Shown: positions 25,221 through 32,869 of the stretch, one piece after another
Numbering within the stretch: the stretch's first letter is position 1
Layout: each line of letters opens with the position of its first letter
From: JACTUC01 sp964477685
Lineage (GTDB): Archaea > Thermoproteota > Methanomethylicia > Methanomethylicales > Methanomethylicaceae
Direction: 5' to 3'
Assembly (NCBI GenBank): GCA_964477685.1
Contig: CAYZHK010000005.1
Span: forward strand, 1-36,541
DNA length: 36,541 nt
The notes under the pieces: generated by a model
Told to the model about the DNA's origin: nothing
Databases searched by the model: none
Seen by the model: the letters and a program-made list of their open reading frames with translations, nothing else
Position numbers and translations under genes: made by a program

Positions 25221-25811
25221 ATGTCCAATCCCCAGAGCAGCACTGAATCGGTGATCAAGATCTTCGGCAAGTGGGACACCGCCAACATCGAGCAGAAGGA
25301 CATGGGCCTGAAGGGCTACATCTCAGTCTCCCCGACCCTCGTCCCCCACTCCTGCGGAAGGCACGAGCACAAGCGGTTCGGAAAGGCAAAGGTCAACATC
25401 GTCGAGAGGCTCGCCAACAGGGTCATGCGCCCCGGCAAGAACGGCGGGAAGAAGGCCCTGGCCCTCAGCATCGTGGAGAATGCCCTCGAGATAGTGGCCA
25501 TGAAGTCCCAGGACAATCCGGTCCAGGTCCTCGTGAGGGCAATCGAGAACTCCGCCCCCAAGGAGGAGGTCACCAGGATCAGCTACGGAGGCATATCCTA
25601 CCCCCAGGCCGTGGACGCCTCCCCCCAGAGGAGGGTCGACCTTGCCCTCAGGTTCATCACCGATGCCGCCAGGAACGCCTCCTTCGGCAGCAACAAGCCC
25701 ATCGAGGAATGCTTGGCGGACGAGATAGCCCTCGCCGGAGCCAACGACAACAAAAGCTACTCGGTCCAGAAGCGCGAAGAGATCGAACGGATAGCCATAT
25801 CCGCCCGCTGA
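25221..25811 (+). CDS. rps7: Small-subunit ribosomal protein S7 (uS7)
   Basis: 196 residues, normal for archaea. It is a primary binder of the 16S rRNA 3' major domain. Characteristic stretches: ERLANRVMRPGKNGGKK, NPVQVLVRAIENSAPKEEV, and the C-terminal EECLADEIALA...YSVQKREEIERIA. GAGGT at 25209-25213 is its ribosome site. It is followed by a strong hairpin and a separate promoter for EF-1A. Confidence 0.97.
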   Translation: MSNPQSSTESVIKIFGKWDTANIEQKDMGLKGYISVSPTLVPHSCGRHEHKRFGKAKVNIVERLANRVMRPGKNGGKKALALSIVENALEIVAMKSQDNPVQVLVRAIENSAPKEEVTRISYGGISYPQAVDASPQRRVDLALRFITDAARNASFGSNKPIEECLADEIALAGANDNKSYSVQKREEIERIAISAR

Positions 25812-25823
25812 GCAGCCACCCAA

Positions 25824-25844
25824 GGTCCTGCCGGAAGCGGGACC
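25824..25844 (+). terminator. Hairpin with T-rich tail after rps7
   Basis: GGTCCTGC (25824-25831) and GCGGGACC (25837-25844) form an 8-bp stem with one T-G pair around CGGAA, followed by a T-rich stretch ending near 25860. Archaeal termination depends mostly on the T-rich part, so the stem may instead stabilise the mRNA end. Confidence 0.45.
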
Positions 25845-25869
25845 ATCCATTTTCCATTTCCGACTAAAC

Positions 25870-25877
25870 TTTATATA
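25870..25877 (+). promoter_or_regulatory. TATA box of the EF-1A gene
   Basis: TTTATATA, a near-ideal archaeal box. Transcription would start near 25900, leaving a leader of about 30 bases with GAGGAG at 25918-25923. Confidence 0.65.
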
Positions 25878-25929
25878 GCACTGGGTAATTTTTAACTTCA
25901 ACAGAAATAGGCAACTAGAGGAGATGCTA

Positions 25930-27237
25930 ATGTCATCCAAGAAAGAACACCTGAACATGCTCGTCATGGGGCATGTGGACAACGGTAAGAGCACATTGGT
26001 AGGTCATCTGCTATTCCTGGCAGGCGGGCTGGACGACCGTTCCCTCGCCGCGCTCGAGGAAGAGGCGAAGAAGACGGGTAAGGAATTTGCAAAGTTCGCC
26101 TGGCTTGGCGACAAGCTGAAGGAAGAGCGGGAGAGGGATATGACTATCGACCTCTCCTTCTGGAGGTTCGAGACTCCCAAGTACTTCTTCACGATCATCG
26201 ATGCACCGGGCCACAGGGACTTCGTCAAGAATATGATCACAGGCGCTTCCCAGGCTGATGCCGCCATCCTCGTCATCTCCTGCAAGAAGGGCGAGTACGA
26301 GGCCGGCATGGGTCCAGGCGGACAGACAAGGGAGCACGCCTTCCTTGCCAAGACCCTGGGCGTCAACCAGCTGGTTGTGGCGGTCAACAAGATCGACGAC
26401 CAGACAGTGGCCTACAGCGAGGCAAGGTTCAACGAGGTGAAGGACGGCGTCCTGAAATTCCTCAGGATGATCGGCTACGACACTTCCAAGATCATCACCG
26501 TCCCCATATCAGGCTGGAAGGGCGACAACATCATCAAGCAGAGCCCGAACACCCCGTGGTACAAGGGCCAGACCCTCTTCGAGGCCATGGACACCTTTGT
26601 GCCTCCCGAGAAGCCAATCGACAAGCCGCTCCGCGTCCCGATCCAGGACGTCTACACCATCACGGGCGTCGGCACCGTGCCAGTGGGCAGGGTTGAGACG
26701 GGCGTGATGAAGAAGGGCATGAACGTCATCTTCATGCCGGCCAACAAGGGCGGAGAGCTCAAGGATATCGAGACCCACCACACAAAGATCGATCAGGCCA
26801 TACCTGGCGACAATATCGGCTTCAACGTGAAGGGCGTCGGGAAGACCGACCTCCACCGCGGAGAAGTCTGCAGCGACACGGCCAAGCCACCGGCAGTGGC
26901 TGAGACCTTCAAGGGAAGGATCTTCGTTCTCTACCACCCGACGGCGATCGCAGCCGGTTATACGCCGGTCCTCCACGTTCACACAACCACGGTTGCAACG
27001 ACATTCCTCGACCTGGAGAGGAAGATCGACCCCAAGTCGGGTGCAGTCATAGAGGAGAAGCCAAGCTTCCTCAAGCAGGGAGACAGCGCCATAGTCACCT
27101 TCAAGCCCACAAAGCCACTTGCCATCGAGGTCTACACAGACATTGCGCCCTTGGGAAGGTTCGCCCTTAGGGATATGGGCCGGACAGTCGCAGCGGGTGT
27201 GGTGACAGAGATCAAGCCAGCAACGCTGGCAAAATAA
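25930..27237 (+). CDS. tuf: Translation elongation factor 1-alpha
   Basis: The GTPase that brings aminoacyl-tRNA to the ribosome. 435 residues from ATG 25930. GAGGAG (25918-25923) is six bases before it but directly abuts an in-frame ATG at 25924, so 25930 is preferred. GTPase motifs: GHVDNGKS at 14-21, DAPGHRDF from about 91, NKID at 153-156. Domains 2 and 3 follow to LGRFALRDMGRTVAAGVV. P-loop residue 18 is Asn where many archaea have His. It has its own promoter. Confidence 0.97.
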   Translation: MSSKKEHLNMLVMGHVDNGKSTLVGHLLFLAGGLDDRSLAALEEEAKKTGKEFAKFAWLGDKLKEERERDMTIDLSFWRFETPKYFFTIIDAPGHRDFVKNMITGASQADAAILVISCKKGEYEAGMGPGGQTREHAFLAKTLGVNQLVVAVNKIDDQTVAYSEARFNEVKDGVLKFLRMIGYDTSKIITVPISGWKGDNIIKQSPNTPWYKGQTLFEAMDTFVPPEKPIDKPLRVPIQDVYTITGVGTVPVGRVETGVMKKGMNVIFMPANKGGELKDIETHHTKIDQAIPGDNIGFNVKGVGKTDLHRGEVCSDTAKPPAVAETFKGRIFVLYHPTAIAAGYTPVLHVHTTTVATTFLDLERKIDPKSGAVIEEKPSFLKQGDSAIVTFKPTKPLAIEVYTDIAPLGRFALRDMGRTVAAGVVTEIKPATLAK

Positions 27238-27240
27238 TCC

Positions 27241-27247
27241 TTTTTTT
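27241..27247 (+). terminator. T-tract between EF-1A and rps10
   Basis: Seven T's directly after the EF-1A stop and before rps10. T-runs of this kind slow or end archaeal transcription. rps10 has no separate TATA box that I can see, so termination is probably partial, giving more EF-1A than rps10 message. Confidence 0.4.
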
Positions 27248-27261
27248 ATTCTGGTGTTTTT

Positions 27262-27570
27262 ATGCCACAAAAAGCCCGAATAATGCTCAGCAGCACCGAC
27301 TTCCAGAAGCTGGAGGACGTCTGCTCTCAGATAAAGAAGATAGCCGAGAAGACCGGCGTCAAGATTGCTGGGCCCGTGCCCCTCCCCACCAAGCGGCTGA
27401 ACGTCCCGACACTGAAATCCCCCGCAGGCGAGGGGACAAAGACCTGGGACAAGTGGGAGATGAGGATCCACAAGAGGCTCATTGATGTCGACGCAGACGA
27501 CCGGACCATGAGGCAGATGATGAGGATCCAGGTGCCCGACGACGTCTTCATCGAGATAGAGCTGGTCTAG
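27262..27570 (+). CDS. rps10: Small-subunit ribosomal protein S10 (uS10)
   Basis: 102 residues, the normal archaeal size. Signature RIMLSSTDFQKLE, GPVPLPTKRLNVPTLKSPAGEG (loop contacting the 16S head) and WEMRIHKRLID are all present, ending in VPDDVFIEIELV. GGTG at 27253-27256 precedes the ATG. The gene sits after EF-1A as in most archaea and is convergent with feoB. A T-run near 27585 may end the transcript. Confidence 0.97.
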   Translation: MPQKARIMLSSTDFQKLEDVCSQIKKIAEKTGVKIAGPVPLPTKRLNVPTLKSPAGEGTKTWDKWEMRIHKRLIDVDADDRTMRQMMRIQVPDDVFIEIELV

Positions 27571-27609
27571 GCCAGCCTACCCAAGTTTTTACCCGGCCTC
27601 CATCAGCCA

Positions 27610-29544
27610 TCACATAATCAGCGGAAGCAGCCGGTAGGCGACTCCGCCTAGCAGTATGGCAAAGACTATCTCGAAAACAGTGATGAACGCTGCCTTCCCC
27701 CAGCCAAACTCCTTCACCAGCGCCGAAATCGTTGCGATGCATGGTATGTAGAACATGGCAACCAGGGTGAAGACCATCATCTGGACCGGGGTCAGGGCAA
27801 GGGCAAAATTGGCAGTGCCTATGAGGCTGGCAAGCATTATCAGCATCAGCTCCTTCCGCAGGACGCCGAATATCAGCGTAATCCCCGTGATGGCCGGCAA
27901 CCCCAGCCAGGCGACTGTCACGGGGCTGAGGGCGGCCGTTATCGGCTCGAGCATGCCGAGGAGCTCCCCCAGCTTGATGACAAAGCTCCCGACGATTATC
28001 AGTGGCATCGCGATCTTGAGAAACTCTGCCAGCCTGAACCAGGTCTGCTTGAGGACGGTCTTGGGGTCCGACCACCTGTAGTCACCCATCTCCATGATCA
28101 GTGCGGTCGGCTCCCCAGGCAGTACCCGGAAGGCCAGCCTCCCCAGGAGGAGGATGACCAGGATGTTGAAGGCGTAGAGCGCCAGAGCCCATTGGAATCC
28201 CAGGAATGCGCCCACCAGGCCCAGTATTATCACCGTGCGGGCTGCGCAGGGCACCAGCGTCGAGACAAATGCCGCAATCAGCTTCTCCCTCCGCGTCTCG
28301 ATGATCCTGCACCCCAGGCATGCCGGGACATTGCAGCCAAAGCCTAGCATGAGCGGGATGAAGGCCTTCCCGTGCAGCCCTATCCGGTGCATTGCATTGT
28401 CCATGAGGAAGGCTATCCTGCTCATGTAGCCCGAATCCTCCAGTATGTAGAGCGCGATGTAGAAAGGCATGATGTAGGGCAGGGCTATGGTGACCCCGGC
28501 TATTGCGCCCTCAATGGCTCCCCCCCAGACCAGCTGGCTAAGCGCCCCTGCCCCAAAGATGGCGTCGTAGAACGGCTTCAGCCCGTAGAGAAAGTAGCTC
28601 AGCGTCTCTGAGAACCAGCCCCCAAAGGTGAAGATGGAATAGAACATGAGGAGCATGACCAGGGCCATTATGGGGTAGCCGAGGACCCTGTGGGTCGTTA
28701 GGTTATGGAGCCTTTCTGCCGCAGAGGGCTTAATGGGGGCGACGAGTTTCTGGACAGTCCTGGAAATGCAGCCGGCCACCTCGTACCGCTCCGACGTCAT
28801 CACCGTAGAGCAGGAGTGGCCGTGGAGGCTCTCGATCTCTGCGGCGAGTTCCCTGGCTGCCCCGACTATCTGTGGGTCCGCCTCGCCTATCTCCTCCTCG
28901 ATCTCCTCGTCCCCCTCCAGAAGCTTGATGGCCACGTACCTCGGGGGGTAGGCCAGCTGAATCCCCCCCAGCATGCCTGCCAGCTTTTCGATCCTCCCCT
29001 CTATCTCCCCTCCATACTTGACCGGGACACCCGCTTCCCGCGGACCGCCCTCGACCATCTCGATTGCCCTTTCCAACAGCTGGAAGACGCCCACGCCGCT
29101 CACAGCGACGGTGGGCACCACTGGTACGCCCAGGATCTTCTCCAGCTCCCCCACGTCAATCTGTATGCCCTTCTTCTTTGCCATGTCGACCTGATTCAGG
29201 GCTATCACCACCGGGACGCCGAGCTCCATCAGCTGGAGCGTGAAGAAGAGGTTCCTCTCCAGCACCGAGGCGTCCAGGACGTTTATGACCACGTCCGGCT
29301 TCTCGGTGACAATGTACTCCCTGGAGACCAGTTCCTCCAGGGAGTAGGTGGAGAGCGAGTAGATCCCCGGCAGATCAACGATATCTATCAGATAGCCCTT
29401 GAAGTGGAGCGTCCCCTCGGCCCTCTCAACGGTCTTTCCGGGCCAATTGCCAATGTGCTGATGGAGGCCGGTCAGCTGATTGAAGATGACCGATTTCCCG
29501 ACGTTGGCATTGCCTGCCAGGGCTATGAGGAGCTTGTTGGTCAT
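27610..29544 (-). CDS. feoB: Ferrous iron transporter FeoB
   Basis: A membrane permease for Fe(II) with a cytoplasmic G-protein domain. 644 residues. N-terminal GTPase: GNANVGKS at 11-18, DLPGIYSL from about 57, NQVD near 117. The following helical region leads to about eight membrane helices, with the conserved FGCNVPACLGCR segment and a second LVPCAARTVI gate segment. It is slightly shorter than bacterial FeoB (about 770). Its ATG shares one base with the feoA stop. It is last in the dtxR-feoA-feoB unit and convergent with rps10. Confidence 0.96.
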   Translation of the reverse strand: MTNKLLIALAGNANVGKSVIFNQLTGLHQHIGNWPGKTVERAEGTLHFKGYLIDIVDLPGIYSLSTYSLEELVSREYIVTEKPDVVINVLDASVLERNLFFTLQLMELGVPVVIALNQVDMAKKKGIQIDVGELEKILGVPVVPTVAVSGVGVFQLLERAIEMVEGGPREAGVPVKYGGEIEGRIEKLAGMLGGIQLAYPPRYVAIKLLEGDEEIEEEIGEADPQIVGAARELAAEIESLHGHSCSTVMTSERYEVAGCISRTVQKLVAPIKPSAAERLHNLTTHRVLGYPIMALVMLLMFYSIFTFGGWFSETLSYFLYGLKPFYDAIFGAGALSQLVWGGAIEGAIAGVTIALPYIMPFYIALYILEDSGYMSRIAFLMDNAMHRIGLHGKAFIPLMLGFGCNVPACLGCRIIETRREKLIAAFVSTLVPCAARTVIILGLVGAFLGFQWALALYAFNILVILLLGRLAFRVLPGEPTALIMEMGDYRWSDPKTVLKQTWFRLAEFLKIAMPLIIVGSFVIKLGELLGMLEPITAALSPVTVAWLGLPAITGITLIFGVLRKELMLIMLASLIGTANFALALTPVQMMVFTLVAMFYIPCIATISALVKEFGWGKAAFITVFEIVFAILLGGVAYRLLPLIM

Positions 29545-29837
29545 TAGCTTTCTATCTCCACCAAGACCCTCTCAGCTATGCCACGGCCGAGAACCAGCCG
29601 GGATCCCCGCACAAGGATCTCCACCGGCCCGTTGAATGGGGCGGACTTCACAACGGTCACCTTCGTGCCGCAGGTCAGGCCGAGGTCCATGAGCCTCCTC
29701 TCGAACCCCCTGCACCCCCTGCCGCCCCTCCCGCCCACCTGACCTATGCAATCGACAAAGCCCGATTGGCCGTTCCCCAGCGCCGTCAGGGGGACCTTCC
29801 GCCTGCGGGGGTCTGCCATTGCCATCTCGCCCCCCAT
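29544..29837 (-). CDS. feoA: FeoA-family SH3-like protein
   Basis: A small cytoplasmic partner of FeoB, thought to modulate transport. About 97 residues from ATG 29837. A TTG at 29843 overlapping the dtxR stop and an ATG at 29825 are alternatives. The SH3-like fold is recognisable from VPLTALGNGQSG, LMDLGLTCGTKVTVV, PVEILVRGSRLVLGRGIAERV. A glycine-rich insert, GGRGGRGCRG, near the middle is unusual. It is translationally coupled on both sides. Confidence 0.9.
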   Translation of the reverse strand: MGGEMAMADPRRRKVPLTALGNGQSGFVDCIGQVGGRGGRGCRGFERRLMDLGLTCGTKVTVVKSAPFNGPVEILVRGSRLVLGRGIAERVLVEIES

Positions 29838-29839
29838 GT

Positions 29840-30511
29840 TCAATCACACACCCTGACCCGGATCACTGACGCCACTGCGGGGCTCAGCGCATGGCTTTCG
29901 GAGCCTACCCCGATGGTGATCGGGCCCTCAAGGGGGGCCTTTTTCACAAGCCTGACCCGGACACCCGGCAGAAGACCAAGGCCTCCTATGTACTGCAGCA
30001 GGTCCGCCCTCTCTTCGGTGATCCTTGCAATGACACTCTCCTCCCCCTCCTCGAGGTCCAGCAGCGGCCGCGTCTCTTCCTCAACAACGCCTCCCGATCT
30101 GCTCGGTATGGGGTTCCCGTGGGGGCAGGTCTTTGGGTGGTTCAGCGCCTCCTCCAGAGGGGTGATGACCTCCTCAGTCATGCTGTGCTCAAGCCTGCAG
30201 GCCTCCTCGTGGACCTTCCCCCACTCCATGTGCAGAATGTCCGTCAGGAGCCGCTCCGAGAGCCTGTGCCTCCTGATGACCTGGAGGGCTATCTCACGGC
30301 CCTTCTTGGTCAGCTTCACTCCCCTGTAGGGCCTGTGCGTTACCAGATCCTTCTTCTCCAGCCACTCCACGGTATTGGTGACTGTCCCCGGGACGACCCC
30401 CAGAAACTTCACCATGTCGGTCGTCCTCGCGAAGCCCATCTTCTCTTCCAGGCGGTAGACGTATTCAAGGTACTCCTCCACCACTGGGCTGACACCATCG
30501 CTGCTGGCCAT
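29840..30511 (-). CDS. DtxR/IdeR-family iron-dependent repressor
   Basis: A metal-activated dimeric repressor that should shut off iron uptake when Fe(II) is plentiful. 223 residues: winged helix (about 8-70), dimerisation/metal domain (about 75-140), C-terminal SH3/FeoA-like domain (about 150-223). All ligands of both DtxR metal sites in this region are present with a constant +3 offset: H82, E86, H101, C105, E108 and H109. The Cys at 105 favours iron over manganese (MntR has Glu there). NHPKTCPHGNPIP is the family signature. It is first in the feo operon, under a palindromic operator. Confidence 0.93.
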   Translation of the reverse strand: MASSDGVSPVVEEYLEYVYRLEEKMGFARTTDMVKFLGVVPGTVTNTVEWLEKKDLVTHRPYRGVKLTKKGREIALQVIRRHRLSERLLTDILHMEWGKVHEEACRLEHSMTEEVITPLEEALNHPKTCPHGNPIPSRSGGVVEEETRPLLDLEEGEESVIARITEERADLLQYIGGLGLLPGVRVRLVKKAPLEGPITIGVGSESHALSPAVASVIRVRVCD

Positions 30512-30533
30512 TACGAACTCTCCAAATTAGAAG

Positions 30534-30556
30534 TACGATAAATCGTATATTTATCT
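30534..30556 (-). promoter_or_regulatory. dtxR-feoAB promoter with palindromic operator
   Basis: On the minus strand a TATA element (GATAAATATA, about 30547-30556) is followed immediately by TACGAT-TT-ATCGTA (30534-30547), a perfect 6-bp inverted repeat. The dtxR ATG is at 30511, so the repeat lies between the TATA box and the transcription start. A repressor bound there would block polymerase. The DtxR protein of the operon is the natural candidate. Confidence 0.65.
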
Positions 30557-30644
30557 TTTTCCATCACCGGCGGCGCGTGGCCGAGAGCCGGCAATACCCG
30601 CTTGGGCCCCTTCGGCAGCCCGGGGCTCTACAGCCTGCCGATTT

Positions 30645-32084
30645 TCACTTTCCCTGCCTTCGCCTGTACCACATCTTGATGTGATAGAGCGGATGCGCTA
30701 GGAACCGCCGCTCGATCTGGGCCACCCTCTTCAGCCTACTCTCGCTGGAGACGAATGCATCCCTGAGGGCCGTCAGCTCCCTCTTGGGGGAGTACTTGAT
30801 GTACATGGGGACTCCCACCAGGAGCATTGCCGAGCCCAGCAGGATCTGGTTGGGCGAGCACTGGGTGATGAGATACAGGGAGAGGGCCAGCCCGAGGATG
30901 GCTATGGCCGACCCTCCGCGCAGCCTGAACTCCGCTTTGAGGTTCTTCCGCTTGAGTGAGAAGGTTGAGGCGCTCGTTGCGGCGTATGCCACAGCCAGCA
31001 GGAAGACAGCCGTGGTGACCAGCATGGCCAGCCCGCCGAAGAGTGAGGCAGCGAAAGCCGTTGCGCACTGGATGATTATGCCGAGATAGGGAGTCCTGAA
31101 CCTCCGGTGCAGTACGGCAAAGGACCTGGGAAACAGCCCGTCCACGGCCAAGGCATAGCCGAGCCTGGATGTGCCTATCATGCCCGACTCGTTCGAGCCG
31201 GCAATGGAGAAGAGTGCCCCCACGCCTATCACGGCAGCACCGACCAGGGCTAGGAGGGGCGCCTGGTTCAGCATTTCAGCAGTGGCGGTGGCCAGCGGTG
31301 TCGTATCCAATGCTAGGAGCGTCCATGGCCTCACGGCAAAGAGCAGGGCATTGGTGGTCAGATAGAAGATGGTGACTATGGTGATCCCTGTCAATATCGC
31401 CCTGGGTATCGTCCTTCCCGCATCCCTTATCTCGTCGGCCGGTATGGCAGCTATCTCGAACCCCGCATACGCCCAGAAGACGAGGACGAGGGCAGAGCCG
31501 AACCCTGACAGCCCAATCGGGAAGAGGGGCGTATAGTTGCCTACCGCGGTCGAGGGGTTCTGGGTCACAAATACTATGGACACAGCCACGAAGAGGAGGA
31601 GGGGCACTATCTTTATCATGGTAAGGGCATCGTTGGTCCGCCCGGCTGCCTTGATACCAACGATATTGGTGACCGCAAGGCCCAACACAAAGAGGAACTT
31701 CACTGCAGCCTGCCCCCACCAGCCCAGACCGGGAAGGAAATACATCAGGTACTGGAGGAAGGCGACGGGGAAGACCGCCAGGGACATCCACTCGGCCAGC
31801 CAAAGGGACCAGCCAACCATGAAGCCGGCGAAGGTCCCCCATGCCTCCCTGGCATAGGCATAGGTGCCCCCCACCTTGGGCACAAGGGAGGCGCACTGGG
31901 CGAAGCAGAGCGCCAGCACGATGGCTATCAGGCCAGCAATGAGCCAGACAACCATGGAGCCGGGACCCATGAGCCCCGCCCCGAACGAGGAGGCAACGTA
32001 GATGTCGGCGCCGATTATCCCTCCCACCACAAGGTTCACGACATCGAAGAGAGAGAGCTTAGTGGAACCGCCACCCACCGCCAT
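30645..32084 (-). CDS. APC-superfamily amino acid/amine permease
   Basis: A secondary transporter, probably for an amino acid or polyamine. 479 residues with about twelve membrane helices. Near the N-terminus NLVVGGIIGADIYVA matches the helix-1 unwound GxG substrate site of the APC family, and VGGTYAYAREAWG with FWAYAGFEIAAIPADEIRDAGRTIPRAI is the family core (helix 6 and the following loop). The tail is basic. The substrate cannot be read from sequence. Its promoter has a near-perfect inverted repeat around the TATA box. A GC-rich spacer of about 130 bases with several small inverted repeats follows it. Confidence 0.88.
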   Translation of the reverse strand: MAVGGGSTKLSLFDVVNLVVGGIIGADIYVASSFGAGLMGPGSMVVWLIAGLIAIVLALCFAQCASLVPKVGGTYAYAREAWGTFAGFMVGWSLWLAEWMSLAVFPVAFLQYLMYFLPGLGWWGQAAVKFLFVLGLAVTNIVGIKAAGRTNDALTMIKIVPLLLFVAVSIVFVTQNPSTAVGNYTPLFPIGLSGFGSALVLVFWAYAGFEIAAIPADEIRDAGRTIPRAILTGITIVTIFYLTTNALLFAVRPWTLLALDTTPLATATAEMLNQAPLLALVGAAVIGVGALFSIAGSNESGMIGTSRLGYALAVDGLFPRSFAVLHRRFRTPYLGIIIQCATAFAASLFGGLAMLVTTAVFLLAVAYAATSASTFSLKRKNLKAEFRLRGGSAIAILGLALSLYLITQCSPNQILLGSAMLLVGVPMYIKYSPKRELTALRDAFVSSESRLKRVAQIERRFLAHPLYHIKMWYRRRQGK

Positions 32085-32110
32085 CCGGAAGCCACAATAT
32101 GGACTCTCGG

Positions 32111-32135
32111 GGAGGGGTGTATAAATCCACCCTCC
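32111..32135 (-). promoter_or_regulatory. Permease promoter with inverted repeat around the TATA box
   Basis: On the plus strand GGAGGGGTG (32111-32119), TATAAATC (32120-32127), CACCCTCC (32128-32135). The arms are complementary except for one extra G and exactly enclose the TATA element, which reads GATTTATA toward the permease start at 32084. The geometry resembles the pyr promoter, but the sequence differs. Confidence 0.5.
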
Positions 32136-32152
32136 GGCAGGCGCATTGGGTT

Positions 32153-32261
32153 TGGCGCCGGGGAAGGGATTTGAACCCTTGCTCCCCCGAAGAGGAACCG
32201 GCTAACCTGTCCCTTCGTCCAGATCTCGAGGCCGGCGCTTTGACCGCTCAGCCACCCCGGC
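32153..32261 (-). tRNA. tRNA-Ser (CGA) with 21-nt intron
   Basis: Read on the minus strand. The acceptor stem GCCGGGG/CCCCGGC has discriminator G and encoded CCA. The D arm is GCT/AGC, and the anticodon stem CCGGC/GCCGG encloses loop CTCGAG-A with anticodon CGA (32226-32228). The long class II variable arm TCCTC-TTCG-GGGGA and T arm AAGGG-TTCAAAT-CCCTT settle the serine identity. The intron is 32204-32224, between positions 37 and 38. By eye the junction forms an imperfect bulge-helix-bulge. Its TATA box is upstream at 32285-32294. Confidence 0.94.
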
Positions 32262-32284
32262 TCAATTGATAGAGAATTGCTGGC

Positions 32285-32294
32285 TTTTATTAAT
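32285..32294 (-). promoter_or_regulatory. TATA box of tRNA-Ser
   Basis: ATTAATAAAA on the minus strand, centred about 29 bases before the tRNA 5' end. Confidence 0.55.
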
Positions 32295-32377
32295 CCTTTC
32301 CTTGGCGCCGGGCGTCCGAGTATCATAGCTAATAAGCGGCTTCGCGCTATCACCCATAGTGAAGGGGGATCATTTCC

Positions 32378-32800
32378 GTGGTCTATGAATACCTCGACCA
32401 CACCTCGGACGTCTACGTCCATTCCAAGGCCGGGACCCTGGCAGGCATCTTCGAGGACGCCGCCAAGGCCACCTTCGAGGTCATGCTGGACACCGCATCG
32501 GTCAGGGAAGCCACTGCGGTGGAGGCGAGCATCAAAGCCGACGACTTTGAGCAGCTCCTGTACGTGTGGGTGGACCACCTCCTCTACCTCTTCGACGCGG
32601 AGAGCTTCGCCGTCTCCCGGGCCGAGGTCGCCATCAGCTCAAAGGCAGGCCCAGCGTCCCTCCAGGCAAGGATATACGGCGAGCCCTACGACCCGCAGAG
32701 ACACGGCCAGAGGGTTGCGGTGAAGGCCATGACCTACTCCCTGATGCGCATCTCCCGAACGGATGGCGGATGGGAAGCCTACTTCGTGGTCGACATCTGA
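32378..32800 (+). CDS. Archease, activator of the RtcB RNA ligase
   Basis: A small acidic protein that helps RtcB form its guanylylated intermediate and turn over many times. 140 residues. The N-terminal YLDHTSDVYV, the helix GIFEDAAKATFEVM and the C-terminal GWEAYFVVDI match the family. The usual KAVTYH motif near the end reads KAMTYS, so its conserved His is replaced by Ser. The start is GTG, with a G-rich GGGGGAT upstream as ribosome site. It stands about 70 bases before rtcB, the gene with which it is commonly paired. Confidence 0.92.
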   Translation: MVYEYLDHTSDVYVHSKAGTLAGIFEDAAKATFEVMLDTASVREATAVEASIKADDFEQLLYVWVDHLLYLFDAESFAVSRAEVAISSKAGPASLQARIYGEPYDPQRHGQRVAVKAMTYSLMRISRTDGGWEAYFVVDI

Positions 32801-32807
32801 TGCACGC

Positions 32808-32815
32808 TTAAATAT
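32808..32815 (+). promoter_or_regulatory. TATA box before rtcB
   Basis: TTAAATAT. It would start a separate rtcB transcript near 32840 with a leader of about 30 bases, in addition to any read-through from archease. Confidence 0.45.
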
Positions 32816-32869
32816 CGACGCCCTCAGTATTGCAGATAGCACAGCAGAATAATTTTAACGGTGGCTGCC

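Noticed and set aside
28705..29547. 280-codon plus-strand frame antisense to feoB
   Set aside because: It lies entirely opposite the FeoB G-domain, and its composition is that of a shadow frame.
30560..30644. Possible small RNA in the GC-rich spacer after the permease
   Set aside because: Several short inverted repeats (for example AGCCCGGGGCT) are present, but no promoter, tRNA fold or conserved element could be recognised.
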